64,000 bases of DNA, taken from contig CAZHCA010000016.1 in assembly GCA_964530825.1 (NCBI GenBank), positions 32,507 to 96,506 on the forward strand, written 5' to 3'. Source of the stretch: CAZHCA01 sp964530825. GTDB lineage: Bacteria > Bacteroidota > Bacteroidia > Chitinophagales > Saprospiraceae. Within the stretch, counting starts at the first letter, position 1, and each line of letters begins with the position of its first letter. Under the pieces are notes generated by a model, which was not told the origin of the DNA, did no database searches, and saw only the letters and a program-made list of their open reading frames with translations. Positions 46,189 through 54,086 of this stretch are shown in pieces. Both the position numbers and the translations under genes were made by a program.

Positions 46189-47400
46189 TCACTTTTCCAT
46201 CACTTCCGACCGGAAGTCTTCGAATAAGCGGATCATGTATTCCGGGGCCGGTTCCATAAGTGCATAAGGTTGAATCTGCTCCCGGTCAGGTGCATATACG
46301 CGACCGGACGTTTCCTTAAATTGTTGTTGCCACTCTGCCGGTAAGCGGTCATAATCCAAAACCGTACCGTCGCCCCACACCTCCGGTTGGAACTTTTCCC
46401 ACTGTGCTGGCGGAGAAATCAAGAAATTGATGACCACCATAGCCGCTGCCTTATGCGCCGAATGGCGAACGATTCCCATGTAGTGAGAATTTTGTATGGT
46501 TCCGGTCTCAGGAACGTAGGCGCGGCTGCTTTTGGGAAAAATCCCTCTTCGAATCTTGTTGTCCACCTCGGCATCGTTATTACTCATGGTAAACCAAAGC
46601 TCGCCGTTGGCGAACAACTGGTGCATCTGGGCTACCGAGCTGGGAAAACTTTCGCCTCGGTTCCAGAGATAGGGCTGTATCCGGTTGAGAAACCTCCAAA
46701 GCTCAGTACTGTATTTTTCGTATTTATCGGGATCGAATTGGCCGGCAAGCGCTTCCCTTCCGCCGGCTAGGTGAATGAGCCATGACTTGAGGACCGTCAT
46801 GCCCGTAAAATCATTACCGATGGTAAATTTTCCGGGGTTCGCTTTCACCCAAGCCTCTAATGCTTCCAAATCTTTGGGAGGCTCCGCCACGTAAGCGGCG
46901 TTGTAAATAAATGCCAGCTGTACATTGCCCCACGGACACTCATACCCCGCTACCGGCTGCTGAAAATCGTAGCTGATAAACGGATTATCCCAATTGATGT
47001 AGGCGCTATTGGGCAGTTGTTCGACAAAAGGGCCGTACAGGCCGTCGATCTGCCGCAGCTGAAAAAAGGTCTCCCCATTGATCCACACCAAATCGATCTC
47101 GCTGGCGGTTTTCCCGGCTTCCAACTCCGTCATGAGCGTACTCACAATAGTGCTCCCCTGGCCGTCGATAATCCGCAGGTCGATATTGTATTTGTCTTTT
47201 ACGGCGGGCGCGACAAAATTGCTCATGTAAGCATTGATCAAAGGATCGCCCTGCCACATCATAAGCGTCAGCTCGGTACCGGCAGCCCGCTCCCTGATCT
47301 CTTCCCAGGTCCGATCTTGCAGGTTGGCACCTCCGTCCCGATCGCTTCCGCAGGCAGGAAGCAAGAGCACAAGGTAGAGTATTGCTAAAACGCGTTGCAT
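46189..47400 (-). CDS. ABC transporter substrate-binding lipoprotein, YnjB-like
   Basis: A 403-residue extracellular solute-binding protein with a lipobox (LLPAC, Cys17), so it is anchored facing the periplasm. Typical YnjB features are MMWQGDPLINAYMSNFVAPAVKDKYNIDLRII, then EIDLVWINGETFFQLRQ, GPFVEQLPNSAYINWD and YECPWGNVQLAFIYN. YnjB belongs to the COG4134 binding proteins, whose substrate is not agreed. The tight spacing with the permeases (4 bases) and with the TonB receptor (50 bases) implies one uptake route over both membranes. Confidence 0.9.
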   Translation of the reverse strand: MQRVLAILYLVLLLPACGSDRDGGANLQDRTWEEIRERAAGTELTLMMWQGDPLINAYMSNFVAPAVKDKYNIDLRIIDGQGSTIVSTLMTELEAGKTASEIDLVWINGETFFQLRQIDGLYGPFVEQLPNSAYINWDNPFISYDFQQPVAGYECPWGNVQLAFIYNAAYVAEPPKDLEALEAWVKANPGKFTIGNDFTGMTVLKSWLIHLAGGREALAGQFDPDKYEKYSTELWRFLNRIQPYLWNRGESFPSSVAQMHQLFANGELWFTMSNNDAEVDNKIRRGIFPKSSRAYVPETGTIQNSHYMGIVRHSAHKAAAMVVINFLISPPAQWEKFQPEVWGDGTVLDYDRLPAEWQQQFKETSGRVYAPDREQIQPYALMEPAPEYMIRLFEDFRSEVMEK

Positions 47401-47450
47401 ACTAATTGTTTTAGGGAGATAATTTTCTGATTTCCTTTCCCAAACAAACC

Positions 47451-50438
47451 CTAAAATAAGAATCGTGCCGAAAACTGGAACTGCCGTGGGGGGGCGGCAT
47501 TGCGTTTCACAAAAACCCCCGAGCTGGCCGGCCCCACCTGGATCTGGTTACTCTGGGTGGCATTGTTGGCATAGCCGCTCAGGTTTTCGGCATTGAATAC
47601 GTTGAAAATCTGAGCGCCAAGTTCCAGCTTATCGGCGCCGATGGGAAACTGGTAAAACAGGTTCACGTCGAAGGTAGTCGACCAGGGCAGACGATCACTG
47701 TTACGGTCTTCGCCGGGCGAGCGGTCGCTATTTCCGACATAGGCATCGCCAAAGGCCCGGCCATCGCCGTTAAGGTCGGTCGTGCCGTACAGGGTTGCAT
47801 CGGGAATGCGGTTGATGGGCTGCCCGCTTTGCAATAACCCGGCAACTGTCAAGGTGAGGTTTTCTAGCGGGTAATAGCTAAAAATTCCGTTGATCAGGTG
47901 TCGCCGGTCATTGATTGAAGGTCCCCACTCCGCATCGAAGTCATTAGCGTCCATGGCGCGAAAGTTGATGTCTTCGGTATTATTTTCCAAAAACGATAGT
48001 GTATACATCAAGCGCAGGGCGTAATTATCTTCGCCCCGGTCTTTTTGTAAGGTAAAGTTCATCGCATAGTAGTTCGACCGCCCTTCCGTTTCGGTCATGA
48101 CCACATTGCGTGCAATACCGCGCAGCGTATCTCCATTGATCAACCCGCCCCCCCCGGTCTCGTCGGTAAAAATAGGCACCGGGCGCGTCGCATCTGCTTG
48201 GGCCTGGGTACGCACCACTACATCTCCGGGGTCGATCGGATAGGGTGCGGGTGCGTTCAGATTGCGCAGGCGGAAGAGGTTATACGAGCGGTTGTGCATG
48301 AGGTCTACATAAAAAATCGTGTTCTCGTTGACCTTTTGCTGATATCCCAGCATGAACTGGTGACTGTAGGGATTTTGGTAACCCTCTGGATTGAGGATGC
48401 GCAATTCATTCTGAAAAATGCTGCCCCGCTGGTCTTGCAGGTCCTCAGGCGTAGGGCCTCCCAGGTAAGGTGCATTGGGATCATTAGCTACGACGTTGCC
48501 GGCGTTGGTGACGGCCTCGAGATCAGTATCTTCTGGTAGGATCTCCTGGTCAATGAGCGCCTGCAACTGCTGCTTGTAGTCATCGGTATTCGAGCTGAAC
48601 TGGCGCGCGTCGCTGTAAACAGCGTACAGAATTTTATCGTAATAAATGCCATATCCGGCGCGGAAGGAAGCGTTCTCGTTGAGTTTATAATTGGCGCTCA
48701 GACGAGGCGCAATATTGTTGAAGTCCCCGCTATCGCCGCCGCCCTCGGAGAGGTTATCGTAATCGTAGCGCAGCCCGATGTTGAGGTTCAGGCGCGAACT
48801 CACCGACCATTGATCTTCCAAATAGAAACTAAAAATATTTTGCCGCTTTCGAAATGAGCTGGGACGCAACTCCACGCCGTAGTTCAGCACCTCAACATCG
48901 GATGGGATGTCGCCGGGCTGCAAGTCGGCCCCAGGTTCCGTTTCGTTAAGCTGATCCAGCTGCGCCTGTGTAAGCTGTACAAGGTAGCTGCCGTTAGGGT
49001 TGCCGCCACCAAAAAGCTTGAAGCTGGAGGTCTTGAACTGGACCCCGGATTTGATTCGGTGGCTATTGCGGAAAAAAGTCAGCTTCTGCTGTACGACATG
49101 GGTGTTTTCAGTATCGTCAAAAACGAACCCCGGGTGGCCCAATACGGCAATGGTCATACCGGCGGGATCAAGTACGTTCACGTCGGGGCTTGCCAGATTT
49201 TCGGGCTCGGCATAGTTCCAGCGGAAGCGACCGTAGAGGTAATTCCCCTCGTAGGTAAATTTATCAGTAAAGTAGGTGTTTTTCAAGGCCACATTGATCG
49301 AGTTGCGATCCTGGGTGTTGCCTGCTGAGGGGAAAGTCGTACCCCCTTCCAGGCCGCCGCCTTGGCGTTCGACGTTGACCAAGCCGGTGTTCACCCGCAG
49401 GGAAGAACGAAATTTATTGGACCAGTGCTGATCAATCTTCGTTGATAGGTACGTGAAATTATTGGTACCGTCGACCGTCTCGTTGATACCCAGCTGCGGA
49501 ACATTCAGGAGGTTATCCTTTAGATCGATTGTATGCTCGACATTGACGAAGTAAAAAGTTTTATTCCGCTTGATCGGTCCACCGATGGCGAAGCCAGCCT
49601 GGTGCCGCTGGAAGCCATCTTTTACCTGATTGCCCGACAGATCCCGCTGAGCAAAGGGCGAAGAAGCATCGAGGGGTGGCCCTGGCCGAACCACGTAGAA
49701 GACCTCCCCTCCCACCTCGTTAGTCCCCGACTTAGTGGTGACATTGATGATCCCGTTCGAGGTCAGTCCGTGTTCGGCACTGAAATTATTAGTCAAGGCG
49801 GTAATGTTTTGGGTAAATCCCACCGGCATCGCAAAGCGCTGTCCGCCCAGAAAATTTTCATTGTTGTCAAGGCCGTCGATTAGGTAATTGGTGTAGAGTG
49901 GGTTGGCACCATTGATGGCCACATTAGGTGCTTCGGGAAAAAAGCCGGTAGCCTGGGTGATGTTAGGTAGGCGAAAAAGCGCCCGGGTAATATCGCGGCC
50001 TTCAATCGGGATCTCCTGCACTTCCCGCGCGCTTAATTCCGAGGCGACCTCCGCATCAACCGTATTGATAGTTTGGTAGTTGCGGGCCGAAACCGTAACG
50101 CCCTCCAGGGCCTGTACTTTAGCGTCCAGCTTGAGGGTTACGGTAGTCGTTTTATCCGAAATGAGGGCAATTCCGTTTATGGTGTTGGCCCTGTAAAAAC
50201 TTCCCTCCTCCACCTTGACGGCGTACCGCCCAGAGGTCGATAAGCCGTCGAGCTGAATTTTTCCCTGAGCATTGGTAAACGCCTGTTGCTGGTAACCAAT
50301 CTCGGGATTGGCAACCGTAGCTATCTGGCCGATAACTGGATTATTGAGCGAATCAGTGAGGGTGATCTCCAGGGAGGCCTGAGCGCAAAGCCATCCGGTT
50401 AGCACTACGAACAAGGCCGTAAGTATATAAGGTTTCAT
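47451..50438 (-). CDS. TonB-dependent receptor (Oar-like) heading the import operon
   Basis: A 995-residue outer-membrane receptor with a signal peptide (MKPYILTALFVVLTGWLCAQ). Residues about 22-105 form a carboxypeptidase-regulatory-like beta domain, then comes the plug (VSARNYQTINTVDAEVASELSAREVQEIPIEGRD, about 115-250) and a large beta barrel ending in an aromatic residue (FQFSARFLF). It is the Oar-like kind, not a SusC homologue: no SusD partner follows; instead an ABC importer does. It should carry the substrate over the outer membrane using TonB energy. Confidence 0.9.
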   Translation of the reverse strand: MKPYILTALFVVLTGWLCAQASLEITLTDSLNNPVIGQIATVANPEIGYQQQAFTNAQGKIQLDGLSTSGRYAVKVEEGSFYRANTINGIALISDKTTTVTLKLDAKVQALEGVTVSARNYQTINTVDAEVASELSAREVQEIPIEGRDITRALFRLPNITQATGFFPEAPNVAINGANPLYTNYLIDGLDNNENFLGGQRFAMPVGFTQNITALTNNFSAEHGLTSNGIINVTTKSGTNEVGGEVFYVVRPGPPLDASSPFAQRDLSGNQVKDGFQRHQAGFAIGGPIKRNKTFYFVNVEHTIDLKDNLLNVPQLGINETVDGTNNFTYLSTKIDQHWSNKFRSSLRVNTGLVNVERQGGGLEGGTTFPSAGNTQDRNSINVALKNTYFTDKFTYEGNYLYGRFRWNYAEPENLASPDVNVLDPAGMTIAVLGHPGFVFDDTENTHVVQQKLTFFRNSHRIKSGVQFKTSSFKLFGGGNPNGSYLVQLTQAQLDQLNETEPGADLQPGDIPSDVEVLNYGVELRPSSFRKRQNIFSFYLEDQWSVSSRLNLNIGLRYDYDNLSEGGGDSGDFNNIAPRLSANYKLNENASFRAGYGIYYDKILYAVYSDARQFSSNTDDYKQQLQALIDQEILPEDTDLEAVTNAGNVVANDPNAPYLGGPTPEDLQDQRGSIFQNELRILNPEGYQNPYSHQFMLGYQQKVNENTIFYVDLMHNRSYNLFRLRNLNAPAPYPIDPGDVVVRTQAQADATRPVPIFTDETGGGGLINGDTLRGIARNVVMTETEGRSNYYAMNFTLQKDRGEDNYALRLMYTLSFLENNTEDINFRAMDANDFDAEWGPSINDRRHLINGIFSYYPLENLTLTVAGLLQSGQPINRIPDATLYGTTDLNGDGRAFGDAYVGNSDRSPGEDRNSDRLPWSTTFDVNLFYQFPIGADKLELGAQIFNVFNAENLSGYANNATQSNQIQVGPASSGVFVKRNAAPPRQFQFSARFLF

Positions 50439-50512
50439 GTTGAAATAAGTGTTAAGGTGATTAGAAGATGGGTTCGGGTTGGAAACATCCCGAAACCACC
50501 AATAGCTGGCTA

Positions 50513-50567
50513 GTCCATGCCCCTTCCGGAGCGGTGGCCAGATTTACTTACGCAAGGCAACATGGAC
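50513..50567 (-). promoter_or_regulatory. Potential structured leader upstream of the TonB-receptor operon
   Basis: GTCCATG/CATGGAC arms (50513-50519 and 50561-50567) can close a stem around 41 bases that include further G/C-rich pairing; another hairpin (TTCGGG/CCCGAA) lies closer to the start. The element overlaps the 3' end of the upstream gene. It fits no riboswitch consensus I can recall (cobalamin and TPP boxes were looked for and are absent). Confidence 0.3.
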
Positions 50568-51263
50568 TGCAAGAGGAGGTGCCCGCAAGGCGACAGCCGG
50601 CAGGAAAGGGCGTTGAAGCCCCCTTTCTTCGGGCAACTTTGGTTGGATATAATAATCAGCAAGCAGGGTGCAAAGGATAGACCGCAACCGTTGTTGTAAA
50701 CGACGATTGCTGGCCAGTGCGCGCACATCTTTCCAAGAATTGATATCGCGCAGCGTCGGTAAAAGTACCGGAACAGTTCCATCAATAGTAAGCAAATCCT
50801 TCAGAGCGCCAAAAAGACGAGGTGTTTGCCATGGCAATTGACGAAAGGCTGACTCGCGGAAAGCCGCTGCCGGAATACCGATCAAGTAGGCGCCACCCCG
50901 CTTTGAGGGGCCCACCACACAGCGCCCGGCGGCTAGCTGCCGAGCCACACCCCCCCAGTCGGTGTTAACAATTTCGGGGCTATCGTTACCTACGGCAATG
51001 ACCGCATCGAACCCTTGATCAAAGATATCGCGGTAGGCGTTGGCAAAGCGTTCGCCAAAGGTAGCCCCTCGCTGATTACCCTCGTGGTAGTGAAAAACCG
51101 GGAAGCCCGACAAACGCACCGTGCGCGAAGACTGCAAAACCAAAAAGGAAGCTAAAGCCCGATTGCGGCCGCCCCTACGAGTAGGGAACCAGCACTTAGC
51201 ACGTTGTTCACCGTGCACCGTGCGACTAAAAAAGAGCAGGGCTATTTTGGTAGAGCCTTTCAT
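50544..51263 (-). CDS. DUF2064/TIGR04282-like glycosyltransferase family protein, divergent
   Basis: A 239-residue protein that resembles the DUF2064 nucleotide-sugar-transferase-like family: KIALLFFSRTVHGEQRAK opening (usual form ALLLFxRxPxxGxxKTRL), ATFGERFANAYRDIFDQGFDAVIAVGNDSPEI (usual GSDCPDL), and GPSKRGGAYLIGI (usual GPxxDGGYYLIGL). The N-terminal part is shorter than usual and several key residues differ. The last 40 residues are arginine/alanine-rich and may be unstructured. It sits 105 bases upstream of the TonB receptor; whether it shares its transcript is unclear. Confidence 0.7.
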   Translation of the reverse strand: MKGSTKIALLFFSRTVHGEQRAKCWFPTRRGGRNRALASFLVLQSSRTVRLSGFPVFHYHEGNQRGATFGERFANAYRDIFDQGFDAVIAVGNDSPEIVNTDWGGVARQLAAGRCVVGPSKRGGAYLIGIPAAAFRESAFRQLPWQTPRLFGALKDLLTIDGTVPVLLPTLRDINSWKDVRALASNRRLQQRLRSILCTLLADYYIQPKLPEERGLQRPFLPAVALRAPPLAVHVALRK

Positions 51264-51393
51264 ATTAACACAAGGATAATACTTCGAGGGCGATTGAACT
51301 GTCTTTTTGTTGACAGGGTTAGCATGAAATATGGCTTGCCTTTAAATTTATTACTATACGATGGAAGGTGCTGGATTGGATTTTTTTCCTCTT

Positions 51394-52947
51394 CTAATGG
51401 ATACCTTTTGCTTTTCGTACCTCAATGACCAGTTCCTGCCAAAAAATCTCCACATCACCTTTGGGCCTGCGACACAACCAGACCCCATCGCCGCTAATCC
51501 GGGCTAACGGGTGTCGGACGCGACCAATAAGCTGGATGTCGCCAAAAAAAGTCGCGACCCCCTTTCCTAACTCATCATTCATATAAATGAGGGCATTGGC
51601 GTCGGTTTTTTCCGGTAACCAAAGTACGTAGCTGTCGGAAAAGCTGACCGGCTCTGGCATACCTAATCTCCGGTTGAAATACCAGGCTGCACCGGCGTGG
51701 CCATAGCTGTCGCCGTAAACCAGAGGGCGGTCGCCTTGGACCAGCGCTTGTTGGTAGGCTTTCCCTGCAAGGATACCCAACTCGTCCCATCCCAGCATAT
51801 CGGCAAAATCTTGCGGCATTGGTCGGATACCGCCATTCTCCCACCGAAAAGGACCGGTGAAATGGTAATCCTCAATGAGGCGCTGGTAGTATTGCTGAGC
51901 CAATTTAGGTGGCAACATGGGAACCGCCACCGGCAGGATAATTAAGGCAAACCCGGCGATTAAAACAGGCGGAAAAAATCCAGTCCAAGGCCGGCGCATA
52001 ACCAATTTTTCCCACCAAACGCCGCCGGCTGCAATCGCCATGGGGTATAGTCCTAGAGTATAATAGCTTTTCCCACTGGCTAGTAAAAAGATAGCGAAGG
52101 TAAAGAGAAAAGTATAACCCAATGTGCGGAATGATTTCGATCTGAGCAACCAAATCAGGCCCGGCAGCCAAACGATCCATCCCAGTCCGTTTAGAAAAAA
52201 CTGATCTTTTACAAAATCAAAGGGTTGCATATTTACCAGCTGCGTTGCGGCTAAGTCAGCCATATGCTGCCGTACAGGAAAGTTATTGCGATATTGCCAC
52301 CAAAGATTGGGCGACCACATCAATAGCGCCAGCAACCCGCTTACCCAAAAGGCCAGCCGCAGAAAGACATTGCGATGTGATGTAACCCCTAGGGCAAGAG
52401 CCAAACTGATTAGCAAAAAGGCAGGCAGGTATTTATTCAATAATCCCAGGCCGATGGTAACACCGGCCAGGTAGAGCCACCGATCAGCGGGTCGTTGTAA
52501 AAAGCGAGCGACCCAATAGGTTGTAAGTCCCCATACGAAAATATCTAAGGCTACCGGCTGGAAGAGGATACCCGAGCGCAGCATCGCCGGTGAAAGTAGT
52601 GCTGTGAATCCGGCCAGGAACTGTCCGTACCGCCCGGCGCCAAACGTTCGGGCGGTTTCCATCATCACCGCGACTAAAGCTATAGTAAAAATAGTGGGCA
52701 CCAGGCGTACGGAGAACACGCTATCTCCAAGCGTTTGCTGTAGCAGCCAAGCTTTAAAACCAATAGCCGGTGGCACCGACCAGTATCCCCAAGCCAAGTG
52801 CCGACCCTGTGCGAGAAACAAATATTCGTCACGGTGAAACCCGTAGAGCGTATTGACATACAGGTGAAAGGTTAGTTTGATGACCAATAGACCAATTAAA
52901 ATAGGCCACTGCAGGGGAATAGAAAGCATGGAGATTTTTAGTTTCAT
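51394..52947 (-). CDS. Glycosyltransferase family 39-like (ArnT/PMT-type) membrane protein
   Basis: A 517-residue polytopic protein with about ten to twelve helices. The first loop has the acidic pair FHRDEYLFLAQGRHLAWGY, characteristic of GT39/ArnT-like polyprenyl-phosphate sugar transferases, and the KAWLLQQTLGDSVFSVRLVPTIF helix follows. The C-terminal about 150 residues form a soluble domain with YGDSYGHAGAAWYFNRR. It transfers a sugar from a lipid carrier in the cytoplasmic membrane; the acceptor is unknown. Upstream of the DUF2064-like gene on the same strand. Confidence 0.82.
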   Translation of the reverse strand: MKLKISMLSIPLQWPILIGLLVIKLTFHLYVNTLYGFHRDEYLFLAQGRHLAWGYWSVPPAIGFKAWLLQQTLGDSVFSVRLVPTIFTIALVAVMMETARTFGAGRYGQFLAGFTALLSPAMLRSGILFQPVALDIFVWGLTTYWVARFLQRPADRWLYLAGVTIGLGLLNKYLPAFLLISLALALGVTSHRNVFLRLAFWVSGLLALLMWSPNLWWQYRNNFPVRQHMADLAATQLVNMQPFDFVKDQFFLNGLGWIVWLPGLIWLLRSKSFRTLGYTFLFTFAIFLLASGKSYYTLGLYPMAIAAGGVWWEKLVMRRPWTGFFPPVLIAGFALIILPVAVPMLPPKLAQQYYQRLIEDYHFTGPFRWENGGIRPMPQDFADMLGWDELGILAGKAYQQALVQGDRPLVYGDSYGHAGAAWYFNRRLGMPEPVSFSDSYVLWLPEKTDANALIYMNDELGKGVATFFGDIQLIGRVRHPLARISGDGVWLCRRPKGDVEIFWQELVIEVRKAKGIH

Positions 52948-53868
52948 GCCTTAAAAATGTTCTGTTTCTTCTGAAAATAGCCCGATGGCACATCTTCCCC
53001 TAAGCTGCTTGCCAAAGGGCTCTTTTAGCACACGTTTTTTCTTAAAATCCCGGCCGTTTTATAAGCCTTACGCATCCAGAAGTAAAATTAACGATAATGC
53101 TAAACGACATGGTAAATCTTCAGAAAAAGTGGAGGTTGTATTCGCCGCCTCCAGCGTCATCACTTCGGTGGTGCCCCAATCTCTAGTGCATCATGGTGCC
53201 TATTTTACGTGACAGGACTTCGAGAAATACCCCTCGACCAATTGCCGAACGTATCGAGGTCGCCGGCGGCCAGGCAAAGGGTTGCCTGATTAATGTTTTG
53301 GACAGACTGCCGTTAAGGCCTTACTTCAGGAGTTCGCCCATGCCCACGAATCAGCTTAACACCGTTTGCAACAGCATTGGTATAAGCGCCAAAGCGGCCG
53401 GTTACGGTACGTCCACAACAGCCATCACCCTAAAGCAATTCATGAAGCCTATAGGAACCGTCTTAGGCTCTCAATTCCTTACCCAGTGCCTGTCAGCTCG
53501 ATGCATGATCTTAGCGGTGACCGAAGGGGGAGTCAGCCATTTGCTCGTTCATGCCAGCCATACAATAGCCGGAGTATGATAACCGTTACACGCTGATCAA
53601 AAAACAGACCCTGTAACTAGTGATTTCTGCTAAGTAGCTCGCTCAATCCCGGACAGAATCAGCAGGCACCACCCCAGCTGGTCCGCTGGGTTTTTAGCTC
53701 AAAAGGTATAACCCAACTATCGGCAAAATCAACCTATTGAGATTGCGAGAAAATAAATACGAAAGTAAATAACCCTGGAGTGAAAAGCCAATAAAAAGTA
53801 ATTGCCATAGCCTATGTCGGGATTATGTCAAGGAGTAAAAGTGCAGGTTTTTTCGCAAGGGCGCCACA
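52948..53868. other. Long stretch without an identifiable gene
   Basis: Short frames are open on both strands but show no recognised family. One plus-strand frame near 53295-53450 has a helical, coding-like flavour (TAVKALLQEFAHAHESA, a stop, then HRLQQHWYKRQSGRLRYVHNS) and may be the remnant of a broken gene. Nothing else could be supported. Confidence 0.4.
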
Positions 53869-53963
53869 GCTGTTAGCGCTATAGCGCTGTTAGGGCTATA
53901 GCGCTGTTAGGGCTATAGCGCTGTTAGGGCTATAGCGCTGTCAGCGCTATAGCCCTAACAGCG
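53869..53963. repeat. Five 17-bp tandem repeats with palindromic core and inverted end
   Basis: The unit GCTGTTAGGGCTATAGC (17 bases) occurs five times in tandem (53869-53953; first and last units have one or two changes). The array ends with an inverted copy, so that 53945-53963 is the exact reverse complement of 53885-53903. Each unit contains the self-complementary GCTATAGC when joined. The array can fold into several alternative hairpins and lies about 120 bases beyond the end of the amylase gene. Confidence 0.85.
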
Positions 53964-54086
53964 TTTTCAATTACCTAAAAACCAACCGCCTCCAACCCTA
54001 ATGTCAAATTTTCGACAAACCTATGTTTTTTTGTTTTAAATCCTGGTTAAATATTAATTCAACTTCCATAACTCGGTTTTCGAAAC

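Noticed and set aside
47451..50438. SusC-type receptor of a polysaccharide utilisation locus
   Set aside because: No SusD follows and no glycoside hydrolase adjoins; the partners are an ABC importer and a radical SAM protein.
50439..50600. Cobalamin or TPP riboswitch upstream of the TonB receptor
   Set aside because: The conserved boxes of either class were sought and not found; only generic stems are present.
50468..50680. Plus-strand open frame over the DUF2064-like gene end
   Set aside because: It is antisense to a supported gene and has no recognisable features.
53193..53579. Plus-strand open frame of 128 codons in the gene-free zone
   Set aside because: Composition and sequence resemble no family, and the neighbouring frame looks more coding-like yet contains stops.
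53869..53963. Possible CRISPR array
   Set aside because: Units are contiguous 17-mers without spacers, so this is a simple tandem repeat.
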